DNA of 64,000 nucleotides, from positions 35,134,501 to 35,198,500 of the forward strand of contig CM076154.1 in assembly GCA_038025085.1 (NCBI GenBank), in the 5' to 3' direction. Positions within the stretch are counted from its first letter, which is position 1; every line of letters starts with the position of its first letter. Shown here in pieces: positions 10,801 to 22,460 of the stretch. Source of the stretch: Tetragonia tetragonoides (lineage: Eukaryota; Streptophyta; Magnoliopsida; Caryophyllales; Aizoaceae). The notes beneath the pieces were generated by a model that worked only from the letters and a program-made list of their open reading frames with translations, did not search any database and had not been told where the DNA came from. Made by a program: the position numbers and the translations under genes.

Positions 10801-11582
10801 GCATTAATACCGCACCCTTTTTTAATCAATACCGCACCCTTTTAAAACATTGACCGTATTACCCTTTGTGTATATTAAACCTCCTTCCCTTCATCTTATT
10901 AACCCCTTATTGTCATTATTATACAGCATTTTTTGACAAAGTTAAATTCACGTATTCCTATAAAAAAGCATAAGAGTGTAAAGTCAATCGATTTTTCAAC
11001 CGAATCATATGGCAGATGGTAATCAACAATAGGACAATCTTTGAGAAGTTAATGATCTGACTCAACCACTATCTAAATTGGTTTATTTTTTGCAAGTGTT
11101 GTATTTGGTCGTTTTTTAATAAATAAACGGCTAACCAAACTTATTTATGCCTGGTTCAAGAGCAGTTTTCATAGCTCTGCGCCTACTTCAGGCGCAAGTC
11201 ATTAGTTGTTGCGCTCCAACAGGGCGCAGAGTCATTAACTGCTTATTGTATTGACTATTGTTCTTTTCTCCTCATCTTTGAATTATTCCATTCTTTTTTG
11301 CTCATTTATGCTTTTGATTTACTCTATCAGATTAGAGAGGCAAATTTACACAGATTAGAGCACCAATAAGTTCTAGGGTATGTCGTGGCATTTGGTCTGC
11401 AACTGAGGTCCAAAATGCAGAATTGGGGTGTTGTGCTAGCGTAGGGGAATTCTATTTTTTTTTATTTTTTTCGTTTATGTTTGTGTTTCTCTTTTCTTTT
11501 TTTTCTTTTTATATTTTAGGGGTATTTTGGGTAATTTATATTTAAAGGTGCGGTATTGTTTTAAAAGGGTGCGGTATTTAGC
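10801..11582. mobile_element. Non-autonomous MULE related to the 5' element
   Basis: A 782-bp element with terminal inverted repeats of about 65 bp. The left reads ATACCGCACCC twice within 40 bp, then GTATTACCC; the right end (reverse complement) reads GCTAAATACCGCACCC, then ATACCGCACC, then AATTACCC. This is the terminal pattern of the large MULE ending at 5327 and suggests mobilisation by that family's transposase. The inside has no coding frame but holds a hairpin GCGCCT...AGGCGC near 11180. No 9-bp target duplication is recognisable. Confidence 0.7.
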
Positions 11583-12292
11583 TCACCCCTTTTTAAATAA
11601 GTGAAAACACCCTTTAACTATAATTTGTTATTTGTTTTATTAGAAGTAAAGTTGTTCATAATCTACATGGTGAAGGGTGACAACTTTTGTCAATGGTTCT
11701 TCATTACACCTAGTGTAGCCAACTTGGTTAAACCACAAGTGTTTTTTTTTTTTCAATTTTTTTCTTGTGAATGAACTTATTCACTTCATTACTTTGTAGC
11801 TGTTACTTCATTATTTTACAACCGTGGCTTCATTATTACTTAAAAACTGTCACTTCACTACATTGTTTAGTGTATTTGTTATGAAAAGATGTGTTCTAGT
11901 AGAGAAGTGGGTGTATGGTAATGAACTAGTGACTATCTAGTAATAAAGTGATGATGTGTTGATAGTAAATATAATGAAGCGGGGAGTGTTGATAATAATG
12001 AAGTAGTGGTATGGAATAATAAAGTGGCGATTATTTGATAATGAAGTATAGGTCTTTCGTTATCAAATAACTGTCACTACTTTGTTATCAAATAATCGCC
12101 AATTTTGTTGTCATGATCTTGAATATTAGAGTATTTTGTACGAAACTCGAATAAAATGTTTGAGGTTACTAAACAAAGAAAGGAAACTTCCGTTAGGGTC
12201 TGTTTTAAATTTTGTTTGAGGTGGCCTATAAAAGTCACTTTTCTCTCACAAAATACCCAACATATGTTCTCTCTTCCAAAGAAAGTTCAAGA
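11583..12292. other. Upstream remnant of a dead F-box locus
   Basis: No gene. The stretch near 11640-11670 still aligns to the stretch near 20630-20660 upstream of the intact F-box gene. A perfect 17-bp inverted repeat (arms 12025-12041 and 12085-12101, TGGCGATTATTTGATAA) could form a hairpin with a 43-base loop. Much of 11760-12050 is built from recurring TTCATTA / AATGAAG words. Confidence 0.5.
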
Positions 12293-12596
12293 ATGTCAAT
12301 GTCATCAAATCAGTCCATTTTCCACACCAATATTCTAAGTGAAATCATGATGCTCCTACCATTCCTATCGCTAATCCGCTCCACAAGTGTATGTAAGTTA
12401 TGGTGTTCTCTCTTTAATCTCCTCAATTTTCATTACAGTCCATGCAACTTACAATTTAGCCAGAAATTCATATCACCATCTTTTTAAACAACCCATTAAT
12501 ATTTAATGTGCATAGTTTAAGTTTACAAATGAATTTCCCCCTTGCTAACACTGATAGGCGGCTTATAGAACGAAACTTTGACTGTCATGTTGATCG

Positions 12597-13216
12597 AAGA
12601 AATTCTGTAGAACCTAACATAACTTAATTTAACCTAACGTACGATAACCTAACATATCGTAACATAAAATAACTCGGAGACTGAAGAGCTCAAGACATAA
12701 TTCCAACAAATCTCCACTTTGATTTGAATCTTCTCCAAAAACAGATGTACCATATGCACCCCACGATGCCAGCATACCCAGATTCTCCTACCGGACTACT
12801 CTTGAGCCCAAGAGCCCAAACTGCTCGTAAGTCCACGAGTCAGAATAATGACCAGATTGCCCCTAAGTCTAAAGGCTTAGATTACTTACAAGCCCAAAAT
12901 GATGACCATCCTAGGAGACCAAATTGCTCTTACGTGTAAGAGCGCAGACTACCCCTAAATCTAAGGGCTCAGAATGTTCGTAAGTCTACGACCCATAATA
13001 CTCCGGCCTCCTAAGTCTAAGAGGACTACAGTTGTACTGCTCATAAGTGTACGAGGCAATGATGCTCTTAAGTCTAAGAGCGAGAACTGCTCGTAAGTCT
13101 ACGAGCCCAAATTGCTCCTAAGTCTAGGAGACCCAAATCTGCTCCTACGTAGAGGAGTCCTGACTGCTCCTACGTTTAGGAGCCCAGATTGACTTTCCGA
13201 ATTCGACACATAACCT
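12597..13216. mobile_element. Retroelement-like insert in the F-box pseudogene
   Basis: This segment has no match in the intact F-box relative. It begins with CCTAACATAA-type words, includes a CAACAAATCTCCACTTTGA stretch that reminds me of Copia-type retrotransposon sequence (from memory), and ends with an array of short hairpins. No long terminal repeats or target duplication are visible, so the element class is uncertain. Confidence 0.4.
12799..13183. repeat. Array of about 12-13 short hairpins with compensating stems
   Basis: The repeated design is a 4-5 bp stem around an 8-base loop close to TAAGTCTA. Perfect copies: 12824 (CTCG/CGAG), 12926 (GCTCT/AGAGC), 13064 (GCTCT/AGAGC), 13089 (GCTCG/CGAGC), 13115 (CTCC/GGAG), 13142 (CTCC/GGAG, loop TACGTAGA) and 13166 (GCTCC/GGAGC, loop TACGTTTA). 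Imperfect copies are near 12859, 12952, 12978, 13007 and 13040. The last six are spaced about 25-27 bp. The base pair next to the loop changes on both sides together. Confidence 0.85.
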
Positions 13217-13440
13217 AACAGGAACGACATGAATTTGGCCTTAATAAGTGAATAGGAAGGATTGGCCAAACCATCTTTGTATGGGTGGATAATGTTCGAT
13301 TGCCACAACGGAGATGCGGAAGAGCTTGAAGTATTAGAGGGGCTGAACTATGTGGACACTTATGTTGAAAGCTTATTGCTTTTGGGACAAAGGGATGCAG
13401 TTGGAGATGTGGACATTGTACTAGGTGTGGTGTAATTGAT

Positions 13441-13540
13441 GTCGTCTTATTGGCTTCCTGTCTTCATTGGTGCCGTCTTCATTGGCTTTGTGTCTTCATT
13501 GGTGCCGTTTTCATTGGCTTCTTGTCTTCATTGGTGTTCT
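13441..13540. repeat. Short tandem repeat of CTTCATTGG units
   Basis: Immediately after the F-box pseudogene stop, about six 15-16 bp units of the form CTTCATTGGTGCCGT / CTTCATTGGCTTTGT alternate. They look like slippage in a former 3' untranslated region. Confidence 0.75.
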
Positions 13541-13967
13541 TTGGAGTAAGAAAAATGTACATGTTTTGGTAGGATGAACTAACTAGGTAATGAAGATGCC
13601 TTTCATACTTTGGATTGGTGGTCTATATAGTAGATTTTAGGTAAATGGTTTTTTGCACAAGCTAGATGATGAGTTACACTTGCTCAACGGTGCCTTTTTT
13701 TGGTTTAAAGTTGATTCATCATAAGAACTTCATTCTTTTATGTTATTTTGCCTGAATGAATATAATTGAACAGCTCTGGTGCAATCTCTAGCTGAGTTAC
13801 AGTTTAATTTTGTCATATCTTGTTCGAGCTACCTAAACATGTACTCTAGCTAGCTTTTGCCACAATGAAAACGTGGTAAATATTTCACATTAGTTTTTCG
13901 TACAAATAAAAGCATCACAAATTTTTGATGGGAAAAGATTTCCACAAGTAGCTTGACAAACATTTCG

Positions 13968-14004
<37 letters not shown>

Positions 14005-17000
14005 GAGGGCAAACATTTTGAACATTTATGTCTTGCCCAACTATTGTTAATCACATAGATGTTATAATTTATACTTGTTGCACCCATCCAATAAGCTATG
14101 AATAACACATATTTCACCATTAAAATGCGCAAACATTATTCATACATTGTCGACAGATAAGACTTAAAAAGAAGGCTTAGTCCTATATATAAAAATAAAA
14201 TTAGCAAATAAATCATTAAAGAAACTTGATTTCTAGATTTCGTCGTTCCCACAACACCACTATAAAATATCGTTATAGGAATGGCGTGAACAGTAGTCTT
14301 GAACTTTGCCATCAACAACTCGAGCAACTTTGTTGAACATTGAAAATTCTCATCACATCCTGCATAATCACATAGAAACAATTTCAAAACCCATGGAACA
14401 ATATCAAACTCTGAATTTGGCACCCTTAGCATACAACAAACAGCAAAAAAACATGTCGCTTTTGGAATCCTAAATGCGGATACATGTATAAAGAAAACAT
14501 TTGAACCAAAAACTTGTGCTTACTAAGGTGAAACCAGAATATCTTTGCATCCAAGCCAGACCACTCATGAACCTGCCAACAGCATTAGCTGCAGCACCAC
14601 TAGGTGCAGCACACAGAGTTGCCAGCAATATGAGTAAACAGCAACGGAATACACCATGACAACCAGCTCAGCTGCAAAATAGCACAACAGTGGCACACAA
14701 CACTTCAACAGTTAAATTCAGAAGTACAGCTCAAAACTAGCAAAAGAGCAACGGAAACACTAACTCCTTCCAAGATGAAGCGAACTACAAACCATTCTAA
14801 ACCAAGGCAGATTTAGAAGAAAAACACTCCAATCGCACAAATTCTTGCCTAATCTCATGATTAGGAAGGACCCTAATCTCATAAAGGGGTGACATTAGGT
14901 GCGCAAGTGGGGGAGGTGGGAGGAGAGATAGTGGTGAGGAAGGAGAGAGAAAGGAAGAGGAAGGAGAGAAGGAGTAGGGAGGTTCTAACTCTTGAGATCA
15001 TGATTGGACCATTGCGCGTACATACTGCATACATACTCTTCTTGTTAAAGAAAATATCTTGTATGAACTTATCAATTGCCAAGAAAAGGAACGATGGGCA
15101 GCTAGAGCTGCCTACATGCTTTAGTGTCTTCTTGAATGTAAACGATTAGATTTCACCTTAGTCCTTACTGATTAGTGTTATACGGAGTAACTTATAAGCC
15201 CTGGCATGGTGGGCATCAGCAGCCTTCTGCAGGGAGCTAAATACCAAAGTAAAAATAAAATAAAAAAAGAACAAAAAAAGAAGACAATACCCGAGGGAGA
15301 GGGGTACTTATTGGGAGGAGCCAAGAGAAACACCAAAGGCCAATATTTCCTTCCGCATACTCTGACAACATTATTAGCTAATAAACAACAATTAGCAATG
15401 GAAAAAAGGAAATCAATCAGGTTTCAAAAAGAAAAGTGATAGCTGGAAAAGTGAAATACTATCCGCACGAGTATACAGTCTATATGCCTGGAAATGGAAT
15501 TACAATCCATCACTCATCTCTACACAATTGAAACAGGCGAGTACACGAAGAGATACCACAAAGACAGAACTGCATATACTGGCAAAATCCATGATGTACA
15601 ATGCATATCCCACAAACTGAGAAGAAATCGGGTTTTCAGATGTCATCAACCAACAATTCACACAAACTTAGTAAAACAAACACAGCAAACCCAAAAAAAT
15701 AAATGAGTTAAAACAAAAAAATGACAATTTGCAGAAAGATCGAATTACGAACCTATGGACACGTTGACACTCTGATACCAAATCGGTCTTTCTCCAATCA
15801 ACCCCTTTTGCGAGCTGGTCAGCCTATTCCCACTACTACGAACATTCTAGGGTTCAACGGATGAAATACGTAGAGCTATATAGGGTTGGGGGTTCGTTTG
15901 ACAGAGACATGGAAAGAGAACAAAGTGTCATCTATCAATATATTTATAGTAGTGACAAAAACAATAATAGGCGAGTGCAAACCTTGAGCAAAATCATGCA
16001 CTCTCTGCAAAAAAACATCAGCGCATAGATGGGGTCACTACAACATTCTTTAGCACAGAAGGCAACAGAATGAGAATAAAGTCTAACTTTGAAGTGCTGT
16101 CAGTGCAGCAAGAATAAAACAGAAGACATACAGACCATGTAATATTTTCAAAACCCTTTTCGCTGCCACAAACATTGATGACAATAATAGAACAGAAAGT
16201 TCACTACAGGCAGTCAAGACCAAACTGAATTGAACTGAATAACATAACAAAAGGAACAGAATCATGATGAACTAAGGAACCTCATCTTGAATCCCTTGCG
16301 TTTTTTTCATTATGCTGTTGTATTTGTATATTTTAATTGGATAGCAAATGAATTTACATGTAGTTGAGTAGGCTATTCCTTTTCAATTGTAGCATCAAGT
16401 CTCGGGATTAGCATGAGAGCAAGAGCATGTGTGCAATTTGTCATCACCATCACTGATTCAGTTTCCTAGACTATGACCATCAATCAGTCCCCTACGGCCT
16501 ACTCCTTCCACTGTTCTACTCAATTCCACTAATTGACTCAACACGGCTCTGTTTATTGTGCTCTTGTCCCTATAGAGTGCTCAAAACAGGAAGACACATG
16601 TCACTGTTTCAACTGTCCTTTTACATCCACCATTGCTAATTGCTATAAACTAACACTTTTTCTTTTTCTTTCTTTTTTTTTAGATGGGATAAACTAACAC
16701 ATTTTCAAAGCTTTTGTAGCATAAATGAACCGAAAACAAGCAGGATAACTAACACATTTTCATCTGTTTTCTAACAAAGCATATATTAGTGTCATGGAAC
16801 CAAGGGTTACTTATTTGAAATAACAAACAGCTTAATGCCAGAAATTTAAAGCTTTCTTGAAAACTGAAGCATCAAGTAATTGCTCATACGAGAAAGATCA
16901 AACAATTGCTCATACGAAATTACAAACAGATTAATTCTAGGGTTACATATTATTGAAGCATAAAAAATGAAGCTAATTCAACAACAAAAACAACAACAAC

Positions 17001-18514
17001 AAAAAATGAAGCTAATTCGAGATGCAATATCATCTTCTCCTATGAAAATTAGCACACCATGATTAAGCATGCTGTAACAGTGCTACTCCATCTAACCAGG
17101 TGACAATCTAACACAGACATAGACATGGAAAGTAAACTCAAAACCAGGTTTCACACAACATACATAGTATATAATGTGCAATGAATTTGACTTTAAACTA
17201 TAAACCAAGGGTAATCACCTGAAACATCGTCACAAAAAGAACAGCATCCAGTCCTTTAATAGCCAAGTTCATGTCCTCAAACAACTCCCAAGCCTTCAAT
17301 ATCCAGCTAGAAGAAGGAAAAAAATCTGTCAAACCAGTGAGGATCACTGCACTTTGATTGTATCTGTGCCAATCTAAGTCAAGGGGGTTTAAACATCGAA
17401 AATAGCATGATATTGATGTAATTTGCCTACCTATCCTCAACAGAGTTTGAACATAAAACATAGCATGTTGTATTCGTGGAACCCAGCAGAGGCAAACAAA
17501 CTCGTGTTATTTGGCTTCATTGTTACCTACACCTGTTTGTAAAGAGAGGACTATGATTTGGGGTACACATTATAGTATACTTGTTTTTCCTATGTATTTT
17601 CATCTTTCAAACATGCATAAGTCAGAATTAGACAGCCAAAGAGAGGTCAGACTTCACACCATAAAACAGAATGTAAGTTTTCAATTTTATCATTGTAAGA
17701 ACACATTAAAATCTAGTTGTCAAGCTTTATTTACTTGTCATACAAGCTCAATAAAATGTTAAGGACATGCTGGAAATTTTAGATAACAATGGGAGCACAA
17801 TAACCCCGAAAGTCAGTAAGAAGGCTTCAAAACTAAACCACTGAAATCAGATTCCTTGGGTGCTTGGCTTTGAAGGTGAGAGCTAAGTTAAATTAATTCC
17901 TTAACCAACCAAAAAGCTGCAGATTAGGTTTCAACTCCAGTATAATTAAAGTTGAAATCAAACCAAATCAAGAGAGCAGGGAGCGGGAGGAGTTCTTGAG
18001 ACTTGTTAATAAGGAGACAGAATTATGCAATAGTCTGGTGAACAAGGAGGGAAACGAGGGGAAAACAGGAGCTGAGAAGGCTTATAGAGCTGCTTGTAAG
18101 GTCATGGGAAGATCATGCTGAGACATCCACAGTTACTACTTACTACAACACGAATACCCACAGGTACTCAGAATTCATATTGAAGGTGTTGAGTTCAAAG
18201 TAAAATCATCAAAAGAACAATGGTATGATTCACGACATCATGAAACTTCAAATTACAATCTAGCACTCCAACTAAACAACCAGTATTCATTTTTTTTCAG
18301 TACTGCACATGCATCATGATAAAGTAACTATAAGAACCTCACAACAATTAATATATGACCTTTAATTCAATGCCAACACAAGCTGATTTCCAACAGGAAT
18401 AGATAAACCAACACAAGTTGAGACCAACCCTACCCAAAAATGGGCAGAAAAAACTAGAGGAATATTGAAAATCGACATCACCAAAAAGACATGCGTAAAA
18501 ATAAAAAATCAAAA
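13541..18514. other. Long stretch without a supported gene
   Basis: Mixed AT-rich DNA. Reading frames are short and I recognise none. There is a 34-base T-run at 13969-14002. On the minus strand near 15772 there is TGGTATCAGAGTG, which looks like a retrotransposon primer-binding site, with TATA-like words about 180 bp upstream, but no LTR boundary follows. Much of it may be a decayed downstream part of the locus at 18.5-19.1 kb. Confidence 0.4.
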
Positions 18515-18945
18515 TCAGCTCTGGAAATGAACCCATAAACTCCAATTCACAAACAATCTGGAGTCTTTATTCGAAAGCTTCAAATGTTCAAGATATTCAG
18601 AGTCATGAATCCCACTACTCACATTAATTTTACCATAAAGCTGATAATTCGACAAATCAATAACCCTAACTTTTCCAGAAACAATCAAATCGTTCAGAAT
18701 CTTTTCAGTGAGATAACTAAACGACAAATTAAGCAAACGAAACGAAGAGAGAGAAAGATTGCTCATCTCGTGGGGGATTCTCCCACAGAAGTTGTTCCCC
18801 TGCAACTCCAAAGCCTCCAAATGTGGCAACGAACCAATCTCCAAACTCAAATTCCCCAATTATTCACTTGCGTTGCAATCTCCAAGCAGCAGCTAATCCA
18901 ATTCGAATTCAAAGTAAAAAACGTCGAATTGCAACACTAAATGTA
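18515..18945 (-). pseudogene. Fragment of a leucine-rich-repeat receptor-like gene
   Basis: The minus strand encodes about 110 residues of LRR sequence: SLEIGSLPHLEALELQGNNF, then GRIPHEMSNLS, RLLNLSFSYL, GKVRVIDLSNYQLYGKI, and EYLEHLKLSN. The order and wording resemble the N-terminal ectodomain of RPK2-type LRR receptor kinases (from memory). There is no signal peptide before it and no transmembrane or kinase part after it within several kb, and the repeats end in unrelated sequence. I read it as a pseudogene fragment. Confidence 0.55.
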
Positions 18946-18959
18946 GGAGCAAACCCTAA

Positions 18960-19110
18960 CAAGGTCATACATTTCGAGAGAGAGAAAGATACCATAATGG
19001 GGGCGTCGTTGTTGGTGTCGGGGGTGTAGTGATGGCGGAGGGGAGCCTGCGCGGTGGAGCTGATGAGAGAGAGAGGGAGCGGGAGAGAGTCTAAAAATGG
19101 GGGAAACTGA
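18960..19110 (-). promoter_or_regulatory. CT-rich leader-like segment upstream of the LRR fragment
   Basis: On the minus strand this is a GC-richer, CT-repeat stretch (CTCTCTCTCTCATCAGCTCC) directly upstream of the LRR fragment, the composition usual for plant 5' untranslated leaders. It may be the surviving start of the locus and could still drive a non-coding transcript. The evidence is composition only. Confidence 0.3.
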
Positions 19111-19284
19111 AAAGCGTTGGGATTTCCTATAGTAAATTAAAGATAGACTGCCCTCAAAAAAAAAAAAACAATTAAAGATGTAATGTCCTCAAAAAAAAAA
19201 AATGTGATAAATTGTCATTCCTTATTTCTATACGGGGTGTTTGTTTACTAAGGCCTATTATTTTCGTCATTTCTATGCTGAATT

Positions 19285-19450
19285 CCGTTCCGTTCTACAT
19301 CGCGCTATAATTTCTGTTCCGTTCTGCATCACGCTGTAGTTTCCATTCCGTTCCATACCACACAAGTTATATTTATTATTCTATTCCGTCCCGTGCTGCA
19401 ATTTCCGTTCTGTTCCACATCGCGCTGTAATTTCCGTTTCGTTCTGTTCC
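19285..19450. repeat. Imperfect ~40-bp tandem repeat (TTCCGTTCYG type)
   Basis: About four degenerate units carry TTCCGTTCTG followed by CATCGCGCTGTAATTTC. No coding potential. They may be a decayed minisatellite or a transposon end. Confidence 0.65.
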
Positions 19451-19811
19451 ATTTCTCACCGTCCCGCATCATTCCGTTGACGAGAACAGTTGACGAGAAC
19501 AGAAACTTAAGTAAGTTAATATTATTGTAACACCATGTAGCCAAAAAAAATATTATTGTAATATTATACGGGGTGTCGTTCAGTTGAAAATCGAGCATTA
19601 CAACCTTTGTCCCAACCGCTATCTCCCAACGCAATAAGACCCCATCATGGTCATGGCACACATTCTGACATTCCCCCACAAGACCCCCTATCACTATTAA
19701 GCCCGCATCCACGTTAAAACTGAAATATGCTCTCCAAACGAATAAAATTGCTTTTTTTTGGGGTGAAAATTGCGAGTTGCTTTTGAACATAAGCAATCAC
19801 CCTCCACCAAT

Positions 19812-20113
19812 GAGCATCCCCATTAAAGGTTTTTGGGAGAGCTTTGTGCAGGCCAAAAAGTTCAAAATTTTGGTGGGGAGAGAGGTTTGAGGGGGTCTTC
19901 CACAAAGCAGGTTTGCTAGTACAAAACTCTTCCACAAACCTCATTGTAAGGGGAAAAAAAAAGGAAAAACAAAAACTAAAGAAACTTTTACAACTTTGAG
20001 AAGTTTTGAGAGGTTTTTTCAATAGGAGGGAGAGGTTTGTGGGAGTGAGGTTGTAGGTTGGTGATGTGGCATGACAAAAAGCTCTTTCACAAAGCTATTT
20101 GATGGGGATGCTC
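19812..20113. mobile_element. MITE with GAGCATCCCCAT terminal repeats
   Basis: A 302-bp element. The left end GAGCATCCCCATTAAA is matched by the reverse complement of the right end, GAGCATCCCCATCAAA. The inside is purine-rich with a T/A-run. No convincing target duplication, so the superfamily is not assigned. Confidence 0.6.
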
Positions 20114-21176
20114 TTAGTATGGATATATCAACCCTTCAAATATGCACTTATTGTGTACCCCAAATCGCCCTCACCACAGTAGCTAGTTAATCAAGCTTAG
20201 ATGCCTCAACATCCAATTTGACCGCTTCTAGTCAGTCACGAACTGAATCTTCCAATGCTTATATTCATCACGTCAACTATCCAAAACAATTATAGTTTCC
20301 ATGTGTATTTCTCATTTCTCTCGAGTTTACGTTTTTCTCTCCTTTCCCATTTAATTTCTAATTCAATTCATGTCAAGTCACTTCAGTTTTTCAACATACT
20401 TTTTCCTTCATCACTTTCATTTTGTCATTTAAAAAAAATACACTCGCCAAATCTAGATCGGTATCTTTAGACAAGATTTTGATTCGTTTATATACATAAG
20501 GAAATAACTTCAAAACTTGATCATGATCTTAAACAAGAATTTTTGAAATTTAATATTCGCAAAACTAATATTTTTATAAAATAAATTGTTAACATATTTT
20601 TATTTCAATTTCAATTTTATATTTTTTAAGTTAAATTGTTCATGATTTATATGGCAAAACCTAAAACTCAGATAAGACAATACAACCATGAGACGATTGT
20701 TATTTTAAACAAAAATAATTATTTTTAGAGTAACAAGTGTAAAATAAAATATTATATTTTGTATAAAAAATGTCAATTTCGAGTGTCTTATCGTAAACTA
20801 ATATTACCCAATACCTTTTGATCTTGAAAATTATTTTGCATATTCGAATAACCTTTGAGTCCAAAAAAAATAAAAAATAAAATTGCAAGACCAAAGCCAC
20901 TTTTAGAATATGTGGATCAGAAATATCTTCTTAATTTTAGATTAATTTTTTTTTAAGGAGACCTATTAAATTCACTTGCCACAAAACACAAAATCAAATT
21001 AGATCCATCTACACCTCAACATTTCAGACGACTACTCTCCTCTAGTAGACCTTCAAAACACAAAGTCCCCCAATTGTCAAAAATCTCACAAGAAATGCAA
21101 AATCTCAAACTAGGGTTCTTGCTCTTCATTTGATCAAAACCTCAATTCTCTCGTCACTTCTCGAAGACACTCAAAA
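20114..21176. other. Upstream region of the intact F-box gene, part of a duplicated segment
   Basis: No gene. The interval 20280-20560 aligns in order with 10230-10700 (GTTTCCAYGTGTATTTCT, then the TTTATATACA and ACTTGATCATGA words, then AACAAGAATTTTTG). A further match is at 20630-20660. It lacks the MITE that sits in the other copy. It would contain the promoter of the gene at 21177. Confidence 0.6.
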
Positions 21177-22460
21177 ATGTCAAGATCATCAGACCACTCT
21201 ATTTTCCCCACCGATATGCTAATCGAAATCCTGAAGCGCCTGCCTTTGAAATCTCTAATTCGATTAACATGTGTCTGTAAGTCATGGCTATCTCTTCTCA
21301 CTTGCCCGGTTTTCATTTCAGCACATGCATCTCACAGTTTCACCCATCATAGAAATCCTAATCACCATCTTTTCAAAGAGGCAATTAATGTGCACAATCA
21401 AACTTGTCACATGAAATTCTCTCTTTACGACACTGATACTTTGTTAAAACAAAGAATTATTGATTGCCCAGTTGGTAGAAAGCATTTTATTGTTAGTTCT
21501 CGAGATGGGTTGTTGGGTTTGTTTGATTTTTATTGTGGGAACCCAAAAATGGAGCCTTTGATTTTGTGGAACCCTTCAATCAGGAAGAAATTGATTTTGC
21601 CAGTTACTGGGTGTGGAAATGTTGATCTCACCTCTGGTGGGTTTCCCAAGTTGATTTTCGGATTTGGGTTTGATTCGGTTTCGATTGATTACAAGATGGT
21701 TAGGGTTGCTTACTTCACTGGTGGTGGGACCCGTTTTCGGGCGGATGTGTATGGATTGAGTAGAGGGATGTGGAGGAGTAAGGATGTGACTTTTGTGTCA
21801 CATAATTTCTCTACTATTAGGTGGAAAGGAGTGTATTTGAATGGGGTGATACATTGGCTTTGTAATATGAATGTTAGTGTGAATGTGAGTTTCTCCGGTG
21901 GTGACACTAATGGATGCCCTCGACGTCATTCGATTTTGACATTTGGGTTGGGAAATGAGGAGTTTGGTGAAATGAATCTGCCAAAGGAGATGGTGGATTT
22001 GACCCACCAAACTGTTAGGGTGGTGAGTATTCCAAAGAGTTATAAGGAGGTTTTGGGTGTTGTACAGAATGTTGGTAGTGTATTGCAGAATGTTGGTAGG
22101 GTATTGAATGTATGGACAATGGAGGAATATAGCGTGGAGGAATCATGGGTTAGGTTGTTCAGTGTTGATCTTGGAAGCATAATCAGGAATGACATGAATG
22201 TGGCGGTATTGAGTGAAGAGGTAACATTGGCTGAAACATTGTTGGGTGGGTGGATGTCCTATGATGATAGGATCAAAGATAAGAGGGGCCTAGTGGCATT
22301 ATCAAGGGGACTTGATTATGTAGATAATTATGTGGAAAGCCTAGTTCTCTTGGGACAAGGGAATGCAGTTGGAGTTTTGCCTGAAAAGGAGGTTCAACGT
22401 GATGGTCGTAAAAGAAAAAGTTCGAATAGAGGTAGAAAGGCTAAAGCTAATGCTATGTAA
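21177..22460 (+). CDS. F-box protein with F-box-associated (FBA-type) C-terminus, single exon
   Basis: Intact 427-aa single-exon gene. The F-box lies at residues 8-50 (IFPTDMLIEILKRLPLKSL, then VCKSWLSLL), the surface that binds SKP1 in an SCF ubiquitin ligase. It is followed by an FBA-like region: LILWNPSIRKKL near 122, GFGFDSVSIDYKMVRVAYF near 163, a WLCN-type strand near 228 and ILTFGLGNEEFGEM near 252. A short internal duplication, QNVGSVLQNVGRVL, lies near 295-310. The C-terminal tail is basic (RKRKSSNRGRKAKAN), possibly a nuclear localisation signal. The substrate cannot be told. Broken relatives are at 12293 and 26161, and a more distant one at 7838. The start is the first ATG in frame and begins the alignment with the 12293 copy. 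Confidence 0.9.
   Translation: MSRSSDHSIFPTDMLIEILKRLPLKSLIRLTCVCKSWLSLLTCPVFISAHASHSFTHHRNPNHHLFKEAINVHNQTCHMKFSLYDTDTLLKQRIIDCPVGRKHFIVSSRDGLLGLFDFYCGNPKMEPLILWNPSIRKKLILPVTGCGNVDLTSGGFPKLIFGFGFDSVSIDYKMVRVAYFTGGGTRFRADVYGLSRGMWRSKDVTFVSHNFSTIRWKGVYLNGVIHWLCNMNVSVNVSFSGGDTNGCPRRHSILTFGLGNEEFGEMNLPKEMVDLTHQTVRVVSIPKSYKEVLGVVQNVGSVLQNVGRVLNVWTMEEYSVEESWVRLFSVDLGSIIRNDMNVAVLSEEVTLAETLLGGWMSYDDRIKDKRGLVALSRGLDYVDNYVESLVLLGQGNAVGVLPEKEVQRDGRKRKSSNRGRKAKANAM

Larger units (their letters stand above)
12293..13435 (+). pseudogene. F-box pseudogene interrupted by an insert (relative of the 21177 gene)
   Basis: The 5' part, 12293 to about 12595, aligns base by base with the start of the intact gene at 21177: ATGTCA...TCATC, the F-box region, then the TAATGTGCA stretch. 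It is already closed by stops from 12485. The 3' part, about 13217-13435, aligns with the intact gene's end: GGAACGACATGAAT, then GLNYVDTYVESLLLLGQRDAVG in frame to a TAA at 13433. The middle of the gene is missing and replaced by a ~620-bp insert carrying a hairpin array. It cannot make an F-box protein. Confidence 0.78.

Noticed and set aside
15760..15960. LTR retrotransposon start (TGGTATCAGAGTG on the minus strand)
   Set aside because: No LTR end (CA) directly before it, no second LTR and no coding. The motif alone is not enough.
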